DNA of 64,000 nucleotides from Prauserella muralis. Its GTDB lineage: Bacteria; Actinomycetota; Actinomycetes; Mycobacteriales; Pseudonocardiaceae. Each line of letters starts with the position of its first letter. The first letter of the stretch is position 1. The notes below the pieces were generated by a model, which ran no database searches, had not been told where the DNA came from, and saw only the letters and a list, made by a program, of their open reading frames with translations. The DNA is taken from positions 2,023,666-2,087,665 of the forward strand of contig NZ_MASW01000001.1 of NCBI RefSeq assembly GCF_003202285.1, written 5' to 3'. A program made the translations under genes and the position numbers. Of this stretch, positions 17,576 to 26,356 are shown in pieces.

Positions 17576-18622
17576 CTACGTCCTGAAGCGTGGCTTGCTG
17601 GCCCCGCATCCGCAGCGCGGGTGGGGGAGCCACTCGCGCTGCGTCATCGTGCCGCCGTAACAGTCGATCTCGAGCGTGGCGTTCCAGGTCGGGGGCGGGG
17701 TGTCCTCGGGGCTCAACACCCGGAGCGCCTGACCGGCGGCGAGCGCGGCGACCGCGTGCACGCTGCTGAGCTCGGCACGCTGGTAGCGGCCAGCGAGCTG
17801 GCCGGCAACCCGCGGCCAGCACGAGTCGAGCGCGGTGCGGTGCAGGTCGGCGCAGCGCAGGCAGCTGCTGCGGCCGGGAAGCACGAGCGGGCCCACGATG
17901 CCGATTCCGTCCCGGACCCGGACGGGCAGGTGGGCGGCGCCGTCGGCCATCAGCTCGGTGACCACCTCCGGCGCGGGGACGACGGCGTCGGTGAGCAGCA
18001 CGAGATCGGGCAGCCGGTTGCTGCGGATGCGCCCGGTTCTCGTTCGAGGGTTGGCTCTGTGGACGACCGCCGCGAGAGCCTGGCGTCGGCCCATGCCGAC
18101 ATCGCCGTCGACGAAACCGGAGCCGAGATCGTCCATGCCGACCGTGCCCTTGGCCTCGGTGTCGATGTGCCCGACACCGGCGGCCGCGAGCAGGGCGGCG
18201 ACCGCGGCGGCCACGCGCCCGCCGCCGTGGATCAGAACGGCACACTGGGCCCGCTGCGACGCTGTGTCCTGCCTGCTCCTGCCCAGATTCGCCGACCACA
18301 GCTCGGGCTCCTCGGTCCGCGTGTGCGGGTGCGCCGGGGGCTCCGCGTCCTCGATGAGTCCACGCTCGGTGAGGCCGGTCAGCAGATCGCGCAGCCGCTC
18401 GGCGTGTTCGCCCTCGGCGAGCGCGAGCAGCGAGCTGGTGCTGCGGCTGCCGTCCAGGCTGCGCAGGATGTCCATCAGGATCGGTGGCAGGTGCGGTGCG
18501 ACGACGGCATGGCGTGGCTCCAAGCCGATCTGCAGTTCGTCGGGTCTGCGTTCCAGGACCTCCAGTCCCGGTACGAATCGCGGGCGTCGCGGGATGGTCA
18601 CGCTGCGTGTCGGTTTGGCCAT
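17576..18622 (-). CDS. ThiF/cyclodehydratase-like protein (E1-like fold)
   Basis: A 348-residue protein with an N-terminal region like the leader-binding domain of azoline cyclodehydratase partners. A Rossmann E1-like segment follows, VLIHGGGRVAAAVAALLAAA near residue 133. Two cysteine pairs, CLRC and the C-terminal CGCG, suggest a structural zinc. Databases often label such proteins TOMM precursor leader peptide-binding protein. No precursor peptide or YcaO gene is nearby, so a natural-product role is not supported here. The ATG at 18622 starts the conserved part; the frame upstream overlaps the divergent metallopeptidase and is a shadow. A relative lies in the same place in mycobacteria. 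Confidence 0.75.
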   Translation of the reverse strand: MAKPTRSVTIPRRPRFVPGLEVLERRPDELQIGLEPRHAVVAPHLPPILMDILRSLDGSRSTSSLLALAEGEHAERLRDLLTGLTERGLIEDAEPPAHPHTRTEEPELWSANLGRSRQDTASQRAQCAVLIHGGGRVAAAVAALLAAAGVGHIDTEAKGTVGMDDLGSGFVDGDVGMGRRQALAAVVHRANPRTRTGRIRSNRLPDLVLLTDAVVPAPEVVTELMADGAAHLPVRVRDGIGIVGPLVLPGRSSCLRCADLHRTALDSCWPRVAGQLAGRYQRAELSSVHAVAALAAGQALRVLSPEDTPPPTWNATLEIDCYGGTMTQREWLPHPRCGCGASKPRFRT

Positions 18623-18751
18623 GTGGCTCAGGGTGACGTCTCGTCGCCTGACGCGCACCCACCGTGCCCCCAGTTGTCCACAAGTAAACCTATTTGTGGA
18701 CAACTCCGGTCTTGTGACCTTCGAGCCATCCTCGTTGTCGGCCCCTGGCCT

Positions 18752-18757
18752 TACGGT
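18752..18757 (+). promoter_or_regulatory. -10 box of the M48-like gene (leaderless arrangement)
   Basis: TACGGT ends 6 nt before the GTG at 18764, in the 141-bp divergent region with the ThiF-like gene. Confidence 0.5.
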
Positions 18758-18763
18758 GGACAC

Positions 18764-19363
18764 GTGGCCGAAGCACGGGTTCCCTCCTTGAGGAATCGGG
18801 ACAAGGGCAAGCGCCAGCCCTCGGTCCCAGAACAGAAAATCGAAGTGCGGCGCAGCGCGCGGCGCCACCGCACGGTGACCGCCTACCGGGACGGCGACAC
18901 ACTGGTAGTGCTCATCCCCGCCAAGATGAGCCGGGCCGAGGAAGAGCACTGGGTCGGGGAGATGCAGCGCAAGCTGCAGCGAACCGAGACGAAACGGGCC
19001 TCGCCGGTCCGTGCCTCGGACGAGGCGCTGCTGCTGCGGTGCCTGGAGCTGTCCAGGCGCTACCTGGACGGCACGGCGAAACCGGCCAGCGTGCGCTGGG
19101 TGCCGCCGATGCGTACCCGGTGGGCGTCCTGCACGCCGGCCGATCGGACGATCCGGGTGAGCGAGCATCTGAGAAGCGTGCCGTCGTGGGTCCTCGACTA
19201 CGTCCTCGTCCACGAACTGGCGCATCTGCGCGTCGCGCAGCACAACGCCCGTTTCTGGGCTCTGGTCCAGCGCTACCCGAAGACCGAGCGCGCCATCGGG
19301 TACCTCGAAGGGCTTTCCGCCGCCGAGGGGCTGGGCATCTCGGCGCTCGACGGAGCCGACTAG
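18764..19363 (+). CDS. YgjP/DUF45-type M48 metallopeptidase
   Basis: A 199-residue zinc metallopeptidase-like protein. The metal motif HELAH, in DYVLVHELAHLRVAQH near residues 149-164, is preceded by RWASC, as in YgjP-like proteins. The N-terminus is basic: RNRDKGKRQPS. The substrate is unknown. The frame is open for 570 codons upstream, but the GTG at 18764 is chosen because the -10 box and the end of conservation coincide there. It is divergent from the ThiF-like gene and converges on the DUF2342 gene across a strong hairpin. Confidence 0.85.
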   Translation: MAEARVPSLRNRDKGKRQPSVPEQKIEVRRSARRHRTVTAYRDGDTLVVLIPAKMSRAEEEHWVGEMQRKLQRTETKRASPVRASDEALLLRCLELSRRYLDGTAKPASVRWVPPMRTRWASCTPADRTIRVSEHLRSVPSWVLDYVLVHELAHLRVAQHNARFWALVQRYPKTERAIGYLEGLSAAEGLGISALDGAD

Positions 19364-19459
19364 GAGCCCGCCGAACGACCAGCCCTGGCGAGCGCCGTCC
19401 GTGCGGCGGCACTGGAGGGCGGCTGCCGTTCAGCGCGCGCCTGGGCAGTAAGGCATGCG

Positions 19460-19498
19460 GCGGGCTGATCGCGGTCCACGCGACCGTGATCAGCCCGC
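19460..19498. terminator. Bidirectional terminator between M48-like and DUF2342 genes
   Basis: A 17-bp stem beginning GCGGGCTGATC with one G-T wobble and a 5-nt loop lies between two convergent stop codons. Confidence 0.8.
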
Positions 19499-19527
19499 AC
19501 CGCGGACAGCCGGCGTTCGAGGGCCAG

Positions 19528-20925
19528 TCAGGCCTGCTTGCCGGTATCGCCTTCGGTGTCGTCGTCGGGGCCGCCCTCGCCCGCCTCGTCGGCCTTCTGC
19601 GACCTGGCGTCTTCCTCGGCCCGCTCCGTCCGTTCCAGCTCGGCGATGGGGTCGTCACCGAGCTCCGCCGGTGCGCCGAGCCGCTCGGCGAACGCCATCG
19701 GGTCGTCCAGGTCTTCGGCTGTCGGCATCAGGTCCGGGTGCGACCACAGGTGGTCGCGCTTGTCGATGCCGTGCTGGTCGCCGACCAGCTTCCACAACGC
19801 CGACGCCGCACGCATCCGCCGCGGGCGCAGCTCCAGGCCGACCAGGGTGGCGAACGTCTGCTCGGCGGGTCCGCCCGTCGCGCGCCGGCGGCGCAGCGTC
19901 TCCCTGAGCGCATCGGCACCGGGCAGCCGATCACCGACCGCCTCGGCCACGACGACGTCGACCCAGCCTTCGACCAGCGCGAGCAGCGTCTCCAGCCGCG
20001 TCAGGGCCGCCTGCTGCTCCGGCGTGGTCTTGGGCTCCAGCAGGCCCGACGACATCGCCTGCTCGATGCTGGCGGGGTTGCTCGGATCGACCTGGCCGGC
20101 AAGCTCCTCCAGCGCGGACGTGTCCACGGTGATGCCGTGCGCGAACTCCTCGACCGTCGCAAGCAGCCGCTGCCGTAGCCACGGCACGTGGGCGAACAGC
20201 CGCTGATGCGCCGCTTCCCTGGCGGCGAGGAAGACGAGCACCTCGCTGCTGGGCCGCTCGAGTCCCTCGGTGAACTTCTCGATGTTCGCGGGAAGCAGAG
20301 CCGAGGTCGCGGCCGGGCCGAGCGGGAGCCCCACCTCCGTCGACGTCAGCACCTCCGAGGCCAGTTCGGCGAGGGCGTTGCCCAGCTGCGAGCCGAACGC
20401 CATGCCACCCATCTGGCCGACCATCGACAGCAGGGGGCCCGCGGCCTGCTTGGCCTCTTCGGGCAGCGCCTGCATCCAAGCTCCGGACACCTGCTTGGCG
20501 ACCGGGTCGCACAGCCGTTGCCAGGTCGGCAGCGTCTTCTCCACCCAGTCCCGTGCGTTCCAGGCGACGGTGTTGGACGCTCCCGCAGGCAGGATCGTCG
20601 CCTCGTCCAGCCACAGCTCGGCGAGGTGAGCGGCATCGCGCACGGCACCCTCGCCGGAAGTCTCCGGGGAGGAGAAACCCAACGTGGATTCGCCGCCGCT
20701 GGCGAGGCGCTGCATGGCGATCTGTTTCGCCAGGTCGTAGTTGACCGGTCCCGACGAACTGCCTGCCTGGCTCAGCATCTGGCCGAGCTGGCTGAGCATC
20801 TGCCCCAGTTGCTGGAACGCGTCGGCACCCGAGCCAGGCGGCTGCTGGCCGCCGGAGCCTGACGACTCGTTGTCCCGGCCCTTGTCGGGGTCGGGCAGGC
20901 CGAAGCCGAACGGTGGGTTGCTCAT
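19528..20925 (-). CDS. Zinc-dependent metalloprotease-like protein, DUF2342 family
   Basis: A 465-residue protein starting MSNPPFGFGLPDPDKG. A low-complexity region contains two FQQLGQMLSQ/LGQMLSQ repeats. The zincin-like segment FLAAREAAHQRLF replaces the first histidine of HExxH by arginine, as is normal in this family. A second conserved block, LETLLALVEGWVDVVVAEAV, follows. The C-terminal 60 residues are acidic and probably disordered. The family is annotated as putative hydrolase or metalloprotease without a known substrate. It is divergent from the PDZ-Lon gene and belongs to the same conserved block in mycobacteria. Confidence 0.85.
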   Translation of the reverse strand: MSNPPFGFGLPDPDKGRDNESSGSGGQQPPGSGADAFQQLGQMLSQLGQMLSQAGSSSGPVNYDLAKQIAMQRLASGGESTLGFSSPETSGEGAVRDAAHLAELWLDEATILPAGASNTVAWNARDWVEKTLPTWQRLCDPVAKQVSGAWMQALPEEAKQAAGPLLSMVGQMGGMAFGSQLGNALAELASEVLTSTEVGLPLGPAATSALLPANIEKFTEGLERPSSEVLVFLAAREAAHQRLFAHVPWLRQRLLATVEEFAHGITVDTSALEELAGQVDPSNPASIEQAMSSGLLEPKTTPEQQAALTRLETLLALVEGWVDVVVAEAVGDRLPGADALRETLRRRRATGGPAEQTFATLVGLELRPRRMRAASALWKLVGDQHGIDKRDHLWSHPDLMPTAEDLDDPMAFAERLGAPAELGDDPIAELERTERAEEDARSQKADEAGEGGPDDDTEGDTGKQA

Positions 20926-21037
20926 ATCACCACCGTACGCGGGCCTGCGCGAACGTCATCCCCGGATTGGCGCAGCCCGCCCCCTAGGGGTCGTGGCGGG
21001 CGGGCAGACCTGCACCGTTCGCTGACATCCGTCACCG

Positions 21038-21043
21038 TACGCT
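21038..21043 (+). promoter_or_regulatory. -10 box of the PDZ-Lon gene (leaderless arrangement)
   Basis: TACGCT ends 7 nt before the GTG at 21051, and no ribosome-binding site is visible. Confidence 0.5.
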
Positions 21044-21050
21044 GTGGGCT

Positions 21051-22190
21051 GTGAGCGAGCCCCGCGACAACACAGCAGCATCAGGTGTCACGCACGCGAG
21101 CGCCGCGCCCGGTGAGGCGGCGGAGCACAGAGACGCGCAGGACACCGCGTCCGGTGGGCGGAGGCGGCTGAGCAGGCGCGGGTGGACACTGCTGTTCAGC
21201 GGGGTCCTGGTGGTGGTGTTCGCCCTGCTCGGCGCGTTCGTGCGGGTGCCCTACGTGGCGCTCGGTCCCGGCCCGACCTACGACACGCTCGGCACGGTCG
21301 ACGGCGAACGGGTCGTGACCATCGACGGTGAGCAGACCTATCCGACGCGCGGTGAGCTGCGGATGACGACTGTGTCGCTGAACGACAACGTGACGTTGTT
21401 CGGCGCGCTCGGGCTCTGGGCGAGCGGCCGGTACGCGATCGCCCCCCGCGAGGAGTACTTCCAGCCGGGGCAGACGGACGAGGAGGTCCGGCGGCAGAAC
21501 GTCCAGCAGTTCCAGGACTCGCAGAGCAACGCGGAGGTCGCGGCCCTCCGCAGGCTGGGCTACCCCGTGCGCGTGGTGGTCAAGGAGGTCGTCTCGGACA
21601 GCCCGGCCGATCGGGTGCTGAAGCCGGGTGACCGGTTGCTCAGGGTGAACGGACAGCGGATCGGCAACGAGGACGACGTCCGCGAAGCCCTCGCCGACAC
21701 CCGGCCCGGCCAGTCCGTGTCGCTGACCTTCCAGCGGGACGGGCAGCCGCCGCGCACCGAGTCGGTGACGCTGGCCAGGCACCCCGACGGGCCGCAGGGC
21801 TTCGTCGGAATGCAGCCGATCGACCGGGCCGACGTGCCGTTCGAGGTGGACATCTCCCTCGAGGACGTCGGCGGCCCCTCGGCCGGTCTGATGTTCGCGC
21901 TGGCGATCGTCGACCGGATGACGCCGGAGGACCTCGTGTCCGGTGAGCGCGTTGCCGGTACCGGTGAGATCACCGAGAAGGGCGAGGTCGGGGCGATCGG
22001 CGGCATCTCCTTCAAGGTCGTCGCCGCCAAGGAGGCGGGGGCCAGCGTGTTCCTCGTGCCTGAGGACAACTGCGCGGAGGCGGCCGCGGCCGCGCCGGAC
22101 GGTCTGCGCCTGGTCAAGGTCTCCGACCTCAACGGCGCCGTCAGCGCCCTCGAGAACCTGCGCAACGGGCAGCCGGTGCCCTCGTGCTGA
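21051..22190 (+). CDS. Membrane-anchored PDZ and Lon-like serine protease (YlbL type)
   Basis: A 379-residue protein. One N-terminal membrane helix lies at about residues 45-65. A PDZ domain at about 175-245 contains SPADRVLKPGDRLLRVNG. The C-terminal domain is a Lon-type protease with the Ser-Lys dyad: Ser277 in EDVGGPSAGLMF and Lys322 in GGISFKVVAAKEAG. The active site would face the outside of the cell. It probably cleaves or controls envelope proteins; the substrate is unknown. A repeat hairpin lies 15 nt beyond the stop. Confidence 0.92.
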   Translation: MSEPRDNTAASGVTHASAAPGEAAEHRDAQDTASGGRRRLSRRGWTLLFSGVLVVVFALLGAFVRVPYVALGPGPTYDTLGTVDGERVVTIDGEQTYPTRGELRMTTVSLNDNVTLFGALGLWASGRYAIAPREEYFQPGQTDEEVRRQNVQQFQDSQSNAEVAALRRLGYPVRVVVKEVVSDSPADRVLKPGDRLLRVNGQRIGNEDDVREALADTRPGQSVSLTFQRDGQPPRTESVTLARHPDGPQGFVGMQPIDRADVPFEVDISLEDVGGPSAGLMFALAIVDRMTPEDLVSGERVAGTGEITEKGEVGAIGGISFKVVAAKEAGASVFLVPEDNCAEAAAAAPDGLRLVKVSDLNGAVSALENLRNGQPVPSC

Positions 22191-22205
22191 GCCGCCGCCC
22201 CGGAA

Positions 22206-22262
22206 CCGGGAGCAAGGGAGCTTTACTCTCGTCTGGCGGTAGTAAAGGTCCCTTGCTCCCGG
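22206..22262. repeat. Hairpin repeat family copy 4
   Basis: A 22-bp stem with outer pair CCGGGAGC/GCTCCCGG and one mismatch, between the convergent ends of the PDZ-Lon and PPA1309-like genes. It differs from copies 1-3 by paired changes in both arms (GTGAGC becomes GGGAGC, GCTCAC becomes GCTCCC). Confidence 0.88.
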
Positions 22263-22278
22263 TCTGGGGGCGGGGAGA

Positions 22279-22839
22279 TCAGGGGAGCAGGGTGGCGCGC
22301 AGGGCGTCGACCAGGTTCGGGGCGAGTTCGGGATGCTCGATGATCTCCTCGACGCCGTCCTCGTCGTCCTCCTTGCCGCGCAGGCGCATCACGCACGCGG
22401 CGGCGCCGTCCCGCAGCACCGCGGCGACCAGGCGGGCCTCGGTGCGCCGGGGATGGTGGGCGGCGGCCTGCCTGAGCCGTTCGACATCGCCGGACCCGGC
22501 GCTGTCGTCGACCTCGGGCAGCTCCGACTCGGCGTCCGGGGGCAGCACGATGATCTCCTGGGCCAGCGCGCAGCCGTGGACGGCGTCGGGCCAGGCGATG
22601 TGCGCCAGCGCGTCGGCGAGGTCGCCTTCGGGCAGGTCCTCCTGTGCCACGGGCGTCAGCTCGCTTGCCTCGTCCAGCTGGCCCGCCAGCTCGGGCTGCT
22701 GGCGAAGCAGGTCCGCTGTCGGCACGAGCGCGAACAACTGCGGGCGCTGGTTCCAGCCCGCAGACGCGACGAACTCCTCCACCTCGCGCGCCAGCGCCGC
22801 CACGCCTGGTGCCCCCGCGTTGTTCTCGCTGTCGGTCAT
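22279..22839 (-). CDS. PPA1309 family protein
   Basis: A 186-residue acidic protein. Recognisable family features are WNQRPQLFALVPTADLL, LAHIAWPDAVHGCALAQEII and the C-terminal HPELAPNLVDALRATLLP. The function is unknown. It typically sits beside the UPF0182 gene in actinobacteria, divergently as here. The start is ATG 22839 or the in-frame ATG at 22848; neither has a convincing ribosome-binding site. The open frame further upstream is not conserved in character. Confidence 0.82.
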   Translation of the reverse strand: MTDSENNAGAPGVAALAREVEEFVASAGWNQRPQLFALVPTADLLRQQPELAGQLDEASELTPVAQEDLPEGDLADALAHIAWPDAVHGCALAQEIIVLPPDAESELPEVDDSAGSGDVERLRQAAAHHPRRTEARLVAAVLRDGAAACVMRLRGKEDDEDGVEEIIEHPELAPNLVDALRATLLP

Positions 22840-22995
22840 GGGCACCATCGTGTCAGGCGGCTCGAGGCGGCCCGACTGCGCCCGGTTTGGGGGGTTTCGG
22901 GAACTCGGACCCGGCTCCGTACAGTTAGATAGCCATGGGACGCTCACAGCGCTGGCGCCCCGAGTAGTTCAGTCTCGACCACGGGAGTGTGCGTA

Positions 22996-25923
22996 GTGGC
23001 CACCCGGCCCCCTGTCAGCCTGCCGAAGCTGTCCCGGCGAGCCCGAATCCTGCTGATCCTCGCCGCCGTCATCATCCTGGCGCTGCTCCTCGGGGCCAGA
23101 TTCCTGAACACCTACGTCGACTGGTTGTGGTTCGGCGAGGTCGGCGCCCGCAACGTGTTCAGCACGATCCTGCTGACGCGGATCGTGTTGTTCTTCGCCT
23201 CGGGCCTGCTCGTCGGCGGTCTGCTCGCGATCAGCCTCGCGATCGCCTACCGCACGCGGCCGATCTTCGTGCCGGTCACCGGCGCCGACGACCCGCTCGC
23301 GCGGTACCGCTCGCTCGTCGTGGCCAGGGTCCGGCTGTTCGGCATCGGCATCCCCGTGGCCGCCGGCCTCATCGCAGGGGTGTCCGGGCAGAGCAACTGG
23401 CAAACCGTCCAGCTCTTCCTGAACGGCACGAGCTTCGGCCGCACCGACCCGCAGTTCGGCCACGACATCGGCTTCTACGTCTTCGACCTGCCGTTCTACG
23501 GCTGGCTGCTCGGCTGGCTGTTCGTCGCGATCGTCGTCGCCTTCATCGGCGGTTTGCTCGCCCACTACCTCTTCGGCGGCGTGCGGCTCGCGGGAAGGGG
23601 CGGCCAGATCTCGGGCCCGGCGCGGGTGCAGCTCTCGGTGCTCATCGGCGTCTTCGTCCTGTTCAAGGCCGCGGAGTACTTCCTCGACCGGTACTACCTG
23701 CTGCTGTCCGACCGGAACAGCCTGTTCACCGGCGCCACCTACACCGACCTGAACGCGGTGCTGCCCGCGAAGCTGATCCTGCTGTGCATCTCGGTGTTCT
23801 GCGCCGTGGCGTTCTTCGTCGGCGCGTTCCTGCGCAACGTCCAGTTGCCGGCGATCGCGCTCGTGCTGCTGATCCTGTCCGGCATCATCATCGGCGTGGC
23901 CTGGCCCGCGGTGCTCGAGCAGTTCTCCGTGCGGCCGAACGCCAACCAGAAGGAAGCCGAGTCGATCCAGCGCAACATGACCGCGACCCGTTTCGCGTAC
24001 GGGCTGGAGAACGTCAACTACCGCGACTACAGCGGCAGCTCCCAGGCCAGCTCCGAACAGATCCGCAACGACGAGGGCACCATCCCGAACATCCGGCTGC
24101 TCGACCCGAACGTGCTGAGCCCGACCTTCACCCAGCGGGTCGGCCGGGAGAACTTCTACGGGTTCCCGGACAAGCTGGACATCGACCGGTACGAGGTCAA
24201 CGGCGAGCGGCAGGCCTACATCGTGGCGGCCAAGGAGATCAACACCAACGGCCTGCGCGAGAACCAGCAGACCTGGATCAACCGGCACCTCGTCTACACC
24301 CACGGCAACGGTTTCGTCGCCGCCCCGGCGAACACGATCGACCGGGCCATCGAGGGCGCCAACAGCGACGGCGGCTACCCGATCGCCAGGACCAGCGACA
24401 CGCAGAACCCCACCGGGGCGGGCATCCGGGTCGACGAGCCGCGCATCTACTTCGGCGAGCTGGCCACCGACTACGCCATCGTGGGCGGGCAGCGGGGCCA
24501 GGCACCGGGCGAGTACGACACGGCCACCGACCGCAGCTACCTCTACAAGGGCAGCGGTGGCGTGCCGATCGACAACTGGTTCAACCGGCTTGTCTTCGCA
24601 GCCCAGCACGGGGAGCGGAACATCCTCTTCTCCGACGCCATCGGCGAGGGCTCGAAGATCATGTACAACCGGGACCCGCGGGAGCGCGTCGAGAAGGTCG
24701 CGCCGTGGCTCACGGTGGACGGCGACCCGTATCCGGCGGTGATCGACGGCAAGATCAAGTGGATCGTCGACGGCTACACCACGCTCAACAACTACCCGTA
24801 TGCGCAGCGGCAGTCGATCGGCACCGCGACCGAGGACTCGCTGAGCGGCGTGGCCCGGCAGCAGGACAACCAGATCAACTACATCCGGAACTCGGTGAAG
24901 GCCACCGTCGACGCCTTCGACGGCACCGTCGACCTCTACTCGATGGACGACAACGAGCCTGTGCTCAAGGCGTGGCGCAACGTGTTCCCCGGCATCGTCA
25001 AGCCGGAGTCGGAGATCACTCCGGAGCTGCGGCAGCACTTCCGCTACCCGGAGGACCTGTTCAAGGTCCAGCGGGAGCTGCTGACCAAGTACCACGTGCA
25101 GAACCCGCAGGAGTTCTACTCGACGCAGACATTCTGGAACGTCCCGCAGGACCCGACCCAGCCGGGTGGGCTCGACCCGAACTCCGACACGGCCAAGCAG
25201 CCTGCCTACTACATCCTGGCGCAGGTGCCCGGCCAGGACTCGCCGACGTTCCAGCTGACCAGCGCCATGACGCCGCTGGCGCGGCAGTACCTCTCGGCCT
25301 GGGCGAGCGTGTCGTCCGATCCGGAGACCTACGGCGACATCACGGTGCTGCGGCTGCCCACGGGCGGCGGCCAGCAACAGGAAGGGCCCGTTCAGGTCCA
25401 GAACGCCTTCCAGAGCAACCCGAAGTTCACCCAGGACCGCACGCTGCTCGGCAACGAGAGCGTCGACATCAACTACGGGAACCTGCTGACCCTGCCGGTG
25501 GCCGGAGGCTTCCTCTACGTCGAACCCGTCTACATCCAGCAGCGCAACGCGCAGAGCTACCCGCAGCTGGCCAGGGTGCTGGTGTTCTTCGGCGGCCGGA
25601 TCGGCGTCTCCTCGACGCTGAGCGGCGCGCTCGACGAGGTCTTCGGCGAGGGCACCGGCGAGGCGGCGCCAGGCCCCGCCCAGCCCGGTGACGAGGGCAC
25701 CGACCAGCCCTCCACGCCGCCGACGGACACCCAGGGCCAGCAACCACCGGCCGACGGCAACGGCGGCGGCGAACTGGCGCAGGCCGTGGCCGACATCCAG
25801 GCCGCCCTGGACAAGCTGCGGTCGGCCCAGCAGTCCGGCGACTTCACGGCGCAGGGTGAGGCGCTGGAGGAGCTCGACCGGGCCGCCCAGCGTTACGAGG
25901 AGGCCCAGAACGCGGGAGGCTGA
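22996..25923 (+). CDS. UPF0182 family integral membrane protein
   Basis: A 975-residue membrane protein with about seven N-terminal helices in residues 15-320, including YVDWLWFGEVGARNVFSTIL. A large extracytoplasmic region follows with IRLLDPNVLSPTFTQ, WINRHLVYTHGNGFV and YIRNSVKATVDAFDGTVDL. The C-terminal tail is proline- and glutamine-rich and ends in a helical, coiled-coil-like segment. The length and order match actinobacterial UPF0182 proteins (about 990 residues in M. tuberculosis). The function is unknown. GTG 22996 is chosen because GGGAG lies 8 nt before it; another in-frame GTG is at 22987. Confidence 0.94.
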   Translation: MATRPPVSLPKLSRRARILLILAAVIILALLLGARFLNTYVDWLWFGEVGARNVFSTILLTRIVLFFASGLLVGGLLAISLAIAYRTRPIFVPVTGADDPLARYRSLVVARVRLFGIGIPVAAGLIAGVSGQSNWQTVQLFLNGTSFGRTDPQFGHDIGFYVFDLPFYGWLLGWLFVAIVVAFIGGLLAHYLFGGVRLAGRGGQISGPARVQLSVLIGVFVLFKAAEYFLDRYYLLLSDRNSLFTGATYTDLNAVLPAKLILLCISVFCAVAFFVGAFLRNVQLPAIALVLLILSGIIIGVAWPAVLEQFSVRPNANQKEAESIQRNMTATRFAYGLENVNYRDYSGSSQASSEQIRNDEGTIPNIRLLDPNVLSPTFTQRVGRENFYGFPDKLDIDRYEVNGERQAYIVAAKEINTNGLRENQQTWINRHLVYTHGNGFVAAPANTIDRAIEGANSDGGYPIARTSDTQNPTGAGIRVDEPRIYFGELATDYAIVGGQRGQAPGEYDTATDRSYLYKGSGGVPIDNWFNRLVFAAQHGERNILFSDAIGEGSKIMYNRDPRERVEKVAPWLTVDGDPYPAVIDGKIKWIVDGYTTLNNYPYAQRQSIGTATEDSLSGVARQQDNQINYIRNSVKATVDAFDGTVDLYSMDDNEPVLKAWRNVFPGIVKPESEITPELRQHFRYPEDLFKVQRELLTKYHVQNPQEFYSTQTFWNVPQDPTQPGGLDPNSDTAKQPAYYILAQVPGQDSPTFQLTSAMTPLARQYLSAWASVSSDPETYGDITVLRLPTGGGQQQEGPVQVQNAFQSNPKFTQDRTLLGNESVDINYGNLLTLPVAGGFLYVEPVYIQQRNAQSYPQLARVLVFFGGRIGVSSTLSGALDEVFGEGTGEAAPGPAQPGDEGTDQPSTPPTDTQGQQPPADGNGGGELAQAVADIQAALDKLRSAQQSGDFTAQGEALEELDRAAQRYEEAQNAGG

Positions 25924-25982
25924 CGGTGATGGCACCCACTTTGCGCCTCGGGGTAACCCGGGCGTAAGGTGGGTGTCACCGA

Positions 25983-26056
25983 CGCGGGGTGGAGCAGTTC
26001 GGTAGCTCGCTGGGCTCATAACCCAGAGGTCGCAGGTTCGAATCCTGTCCCCGCTA
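25983..26056 (+). tRNA. tRNA-fMet (CAT), copy 1
   Basis: A 74-nt cloverleaf with CAT anticodon. The initiator hallmarks are present: an unpaired C1 opposite T72 and three consecutive G-C pairs in the anticodon stem (GGGCTCATAACCC). The T loop is GGTTCGAATCC. CCA is not encoded; the sequence after the discriminator is CAG. It is identical to the copy that begins exactly 300 bp downstream. Confidence 0.97.
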
Positions 26057-26057
26057 C

Positions 26058-26107
26058 AGATGCTGGGTGCCGAGTGTCCGCGGAATGCGCGGACCTCGGC
26101 ATCTTTC
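26058..26107 (+). terminator. Terminator after tRNA-fMet copy 1
   Basis: Nested stems GCCGAG/CTCGGC and TCCGCG/CGCGGA with a closing AGAT/ATCT pair are followed by CTTTCGC. It ends the first tRNA transcript. Confidence 0.75.
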
Positions 26108-26115
26108 GCATTGTC

Positions 26116-26258
26116 CTGGGGGTCGAACCCCCAGACCCCCGCCAGGAGGGGCTTCCCCCTGGACCCCCCGTAGGTAGACCTTCGGGACCTTGTAGGTGGG
26201 CTTTCGGGACCTCGTGGGTAGGCCTTCGGGGGCCCCTGTGGGTGGGCCGTTCGGGCGG
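26116..26258. repeat. GC-rich repeat tract between the two tRNA-fMet genes
   Basis: The tract opens with the palindrome CTGGGGG-TCGAA-CCCCCAG (26116-26134) and a second stretch of C/G runs. Four imperfect copies of a 22-bp unit (GTAGGTAGACCTTCGGGACC type) follow from 26170 to 26258, at 22, 22 and 24-bp steps. No gene is seen in the tract. Confidence 0.7.
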
Positions 26259-26282
26259 GTGTTAGAGTTGTAGACACAACGA

Positions 26283-26356
26283 CGCGGGGTGGAGCAGTTC
26301 GGTAGCTCGCTGGGCTCATAACCCAGAGGTCGCAGGTTCGAATCCTGTCCCCGCTA
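26283..26356 (+). tRNA. tRNA-fMet (CAT), copy 2
   Basis: The 74 nt are identical to the copy at 25983-26056, including the initiator features. Here the discriminator is followed by CCA (26357-26359), so this copy encodes its own 3' end. It has a separate strong terminator. Confidence 0.97.

Noticed and set aside
17576..18622. A thiazole/oxazole peptide (TOMM) gene cluster.
   Set aside because: Only a leader-binding-like protein is present. No YcaO, dehydrogenase or precursor peptide was found nearby.
22969..26319. A 1116-codon open frame on the minus strand.
   Set aside because: It is antisense to the well-supported UPF0182 gene and crosses both tRNA genes. Its translation is low-complexity, as expected of a high-GC shadow frame.
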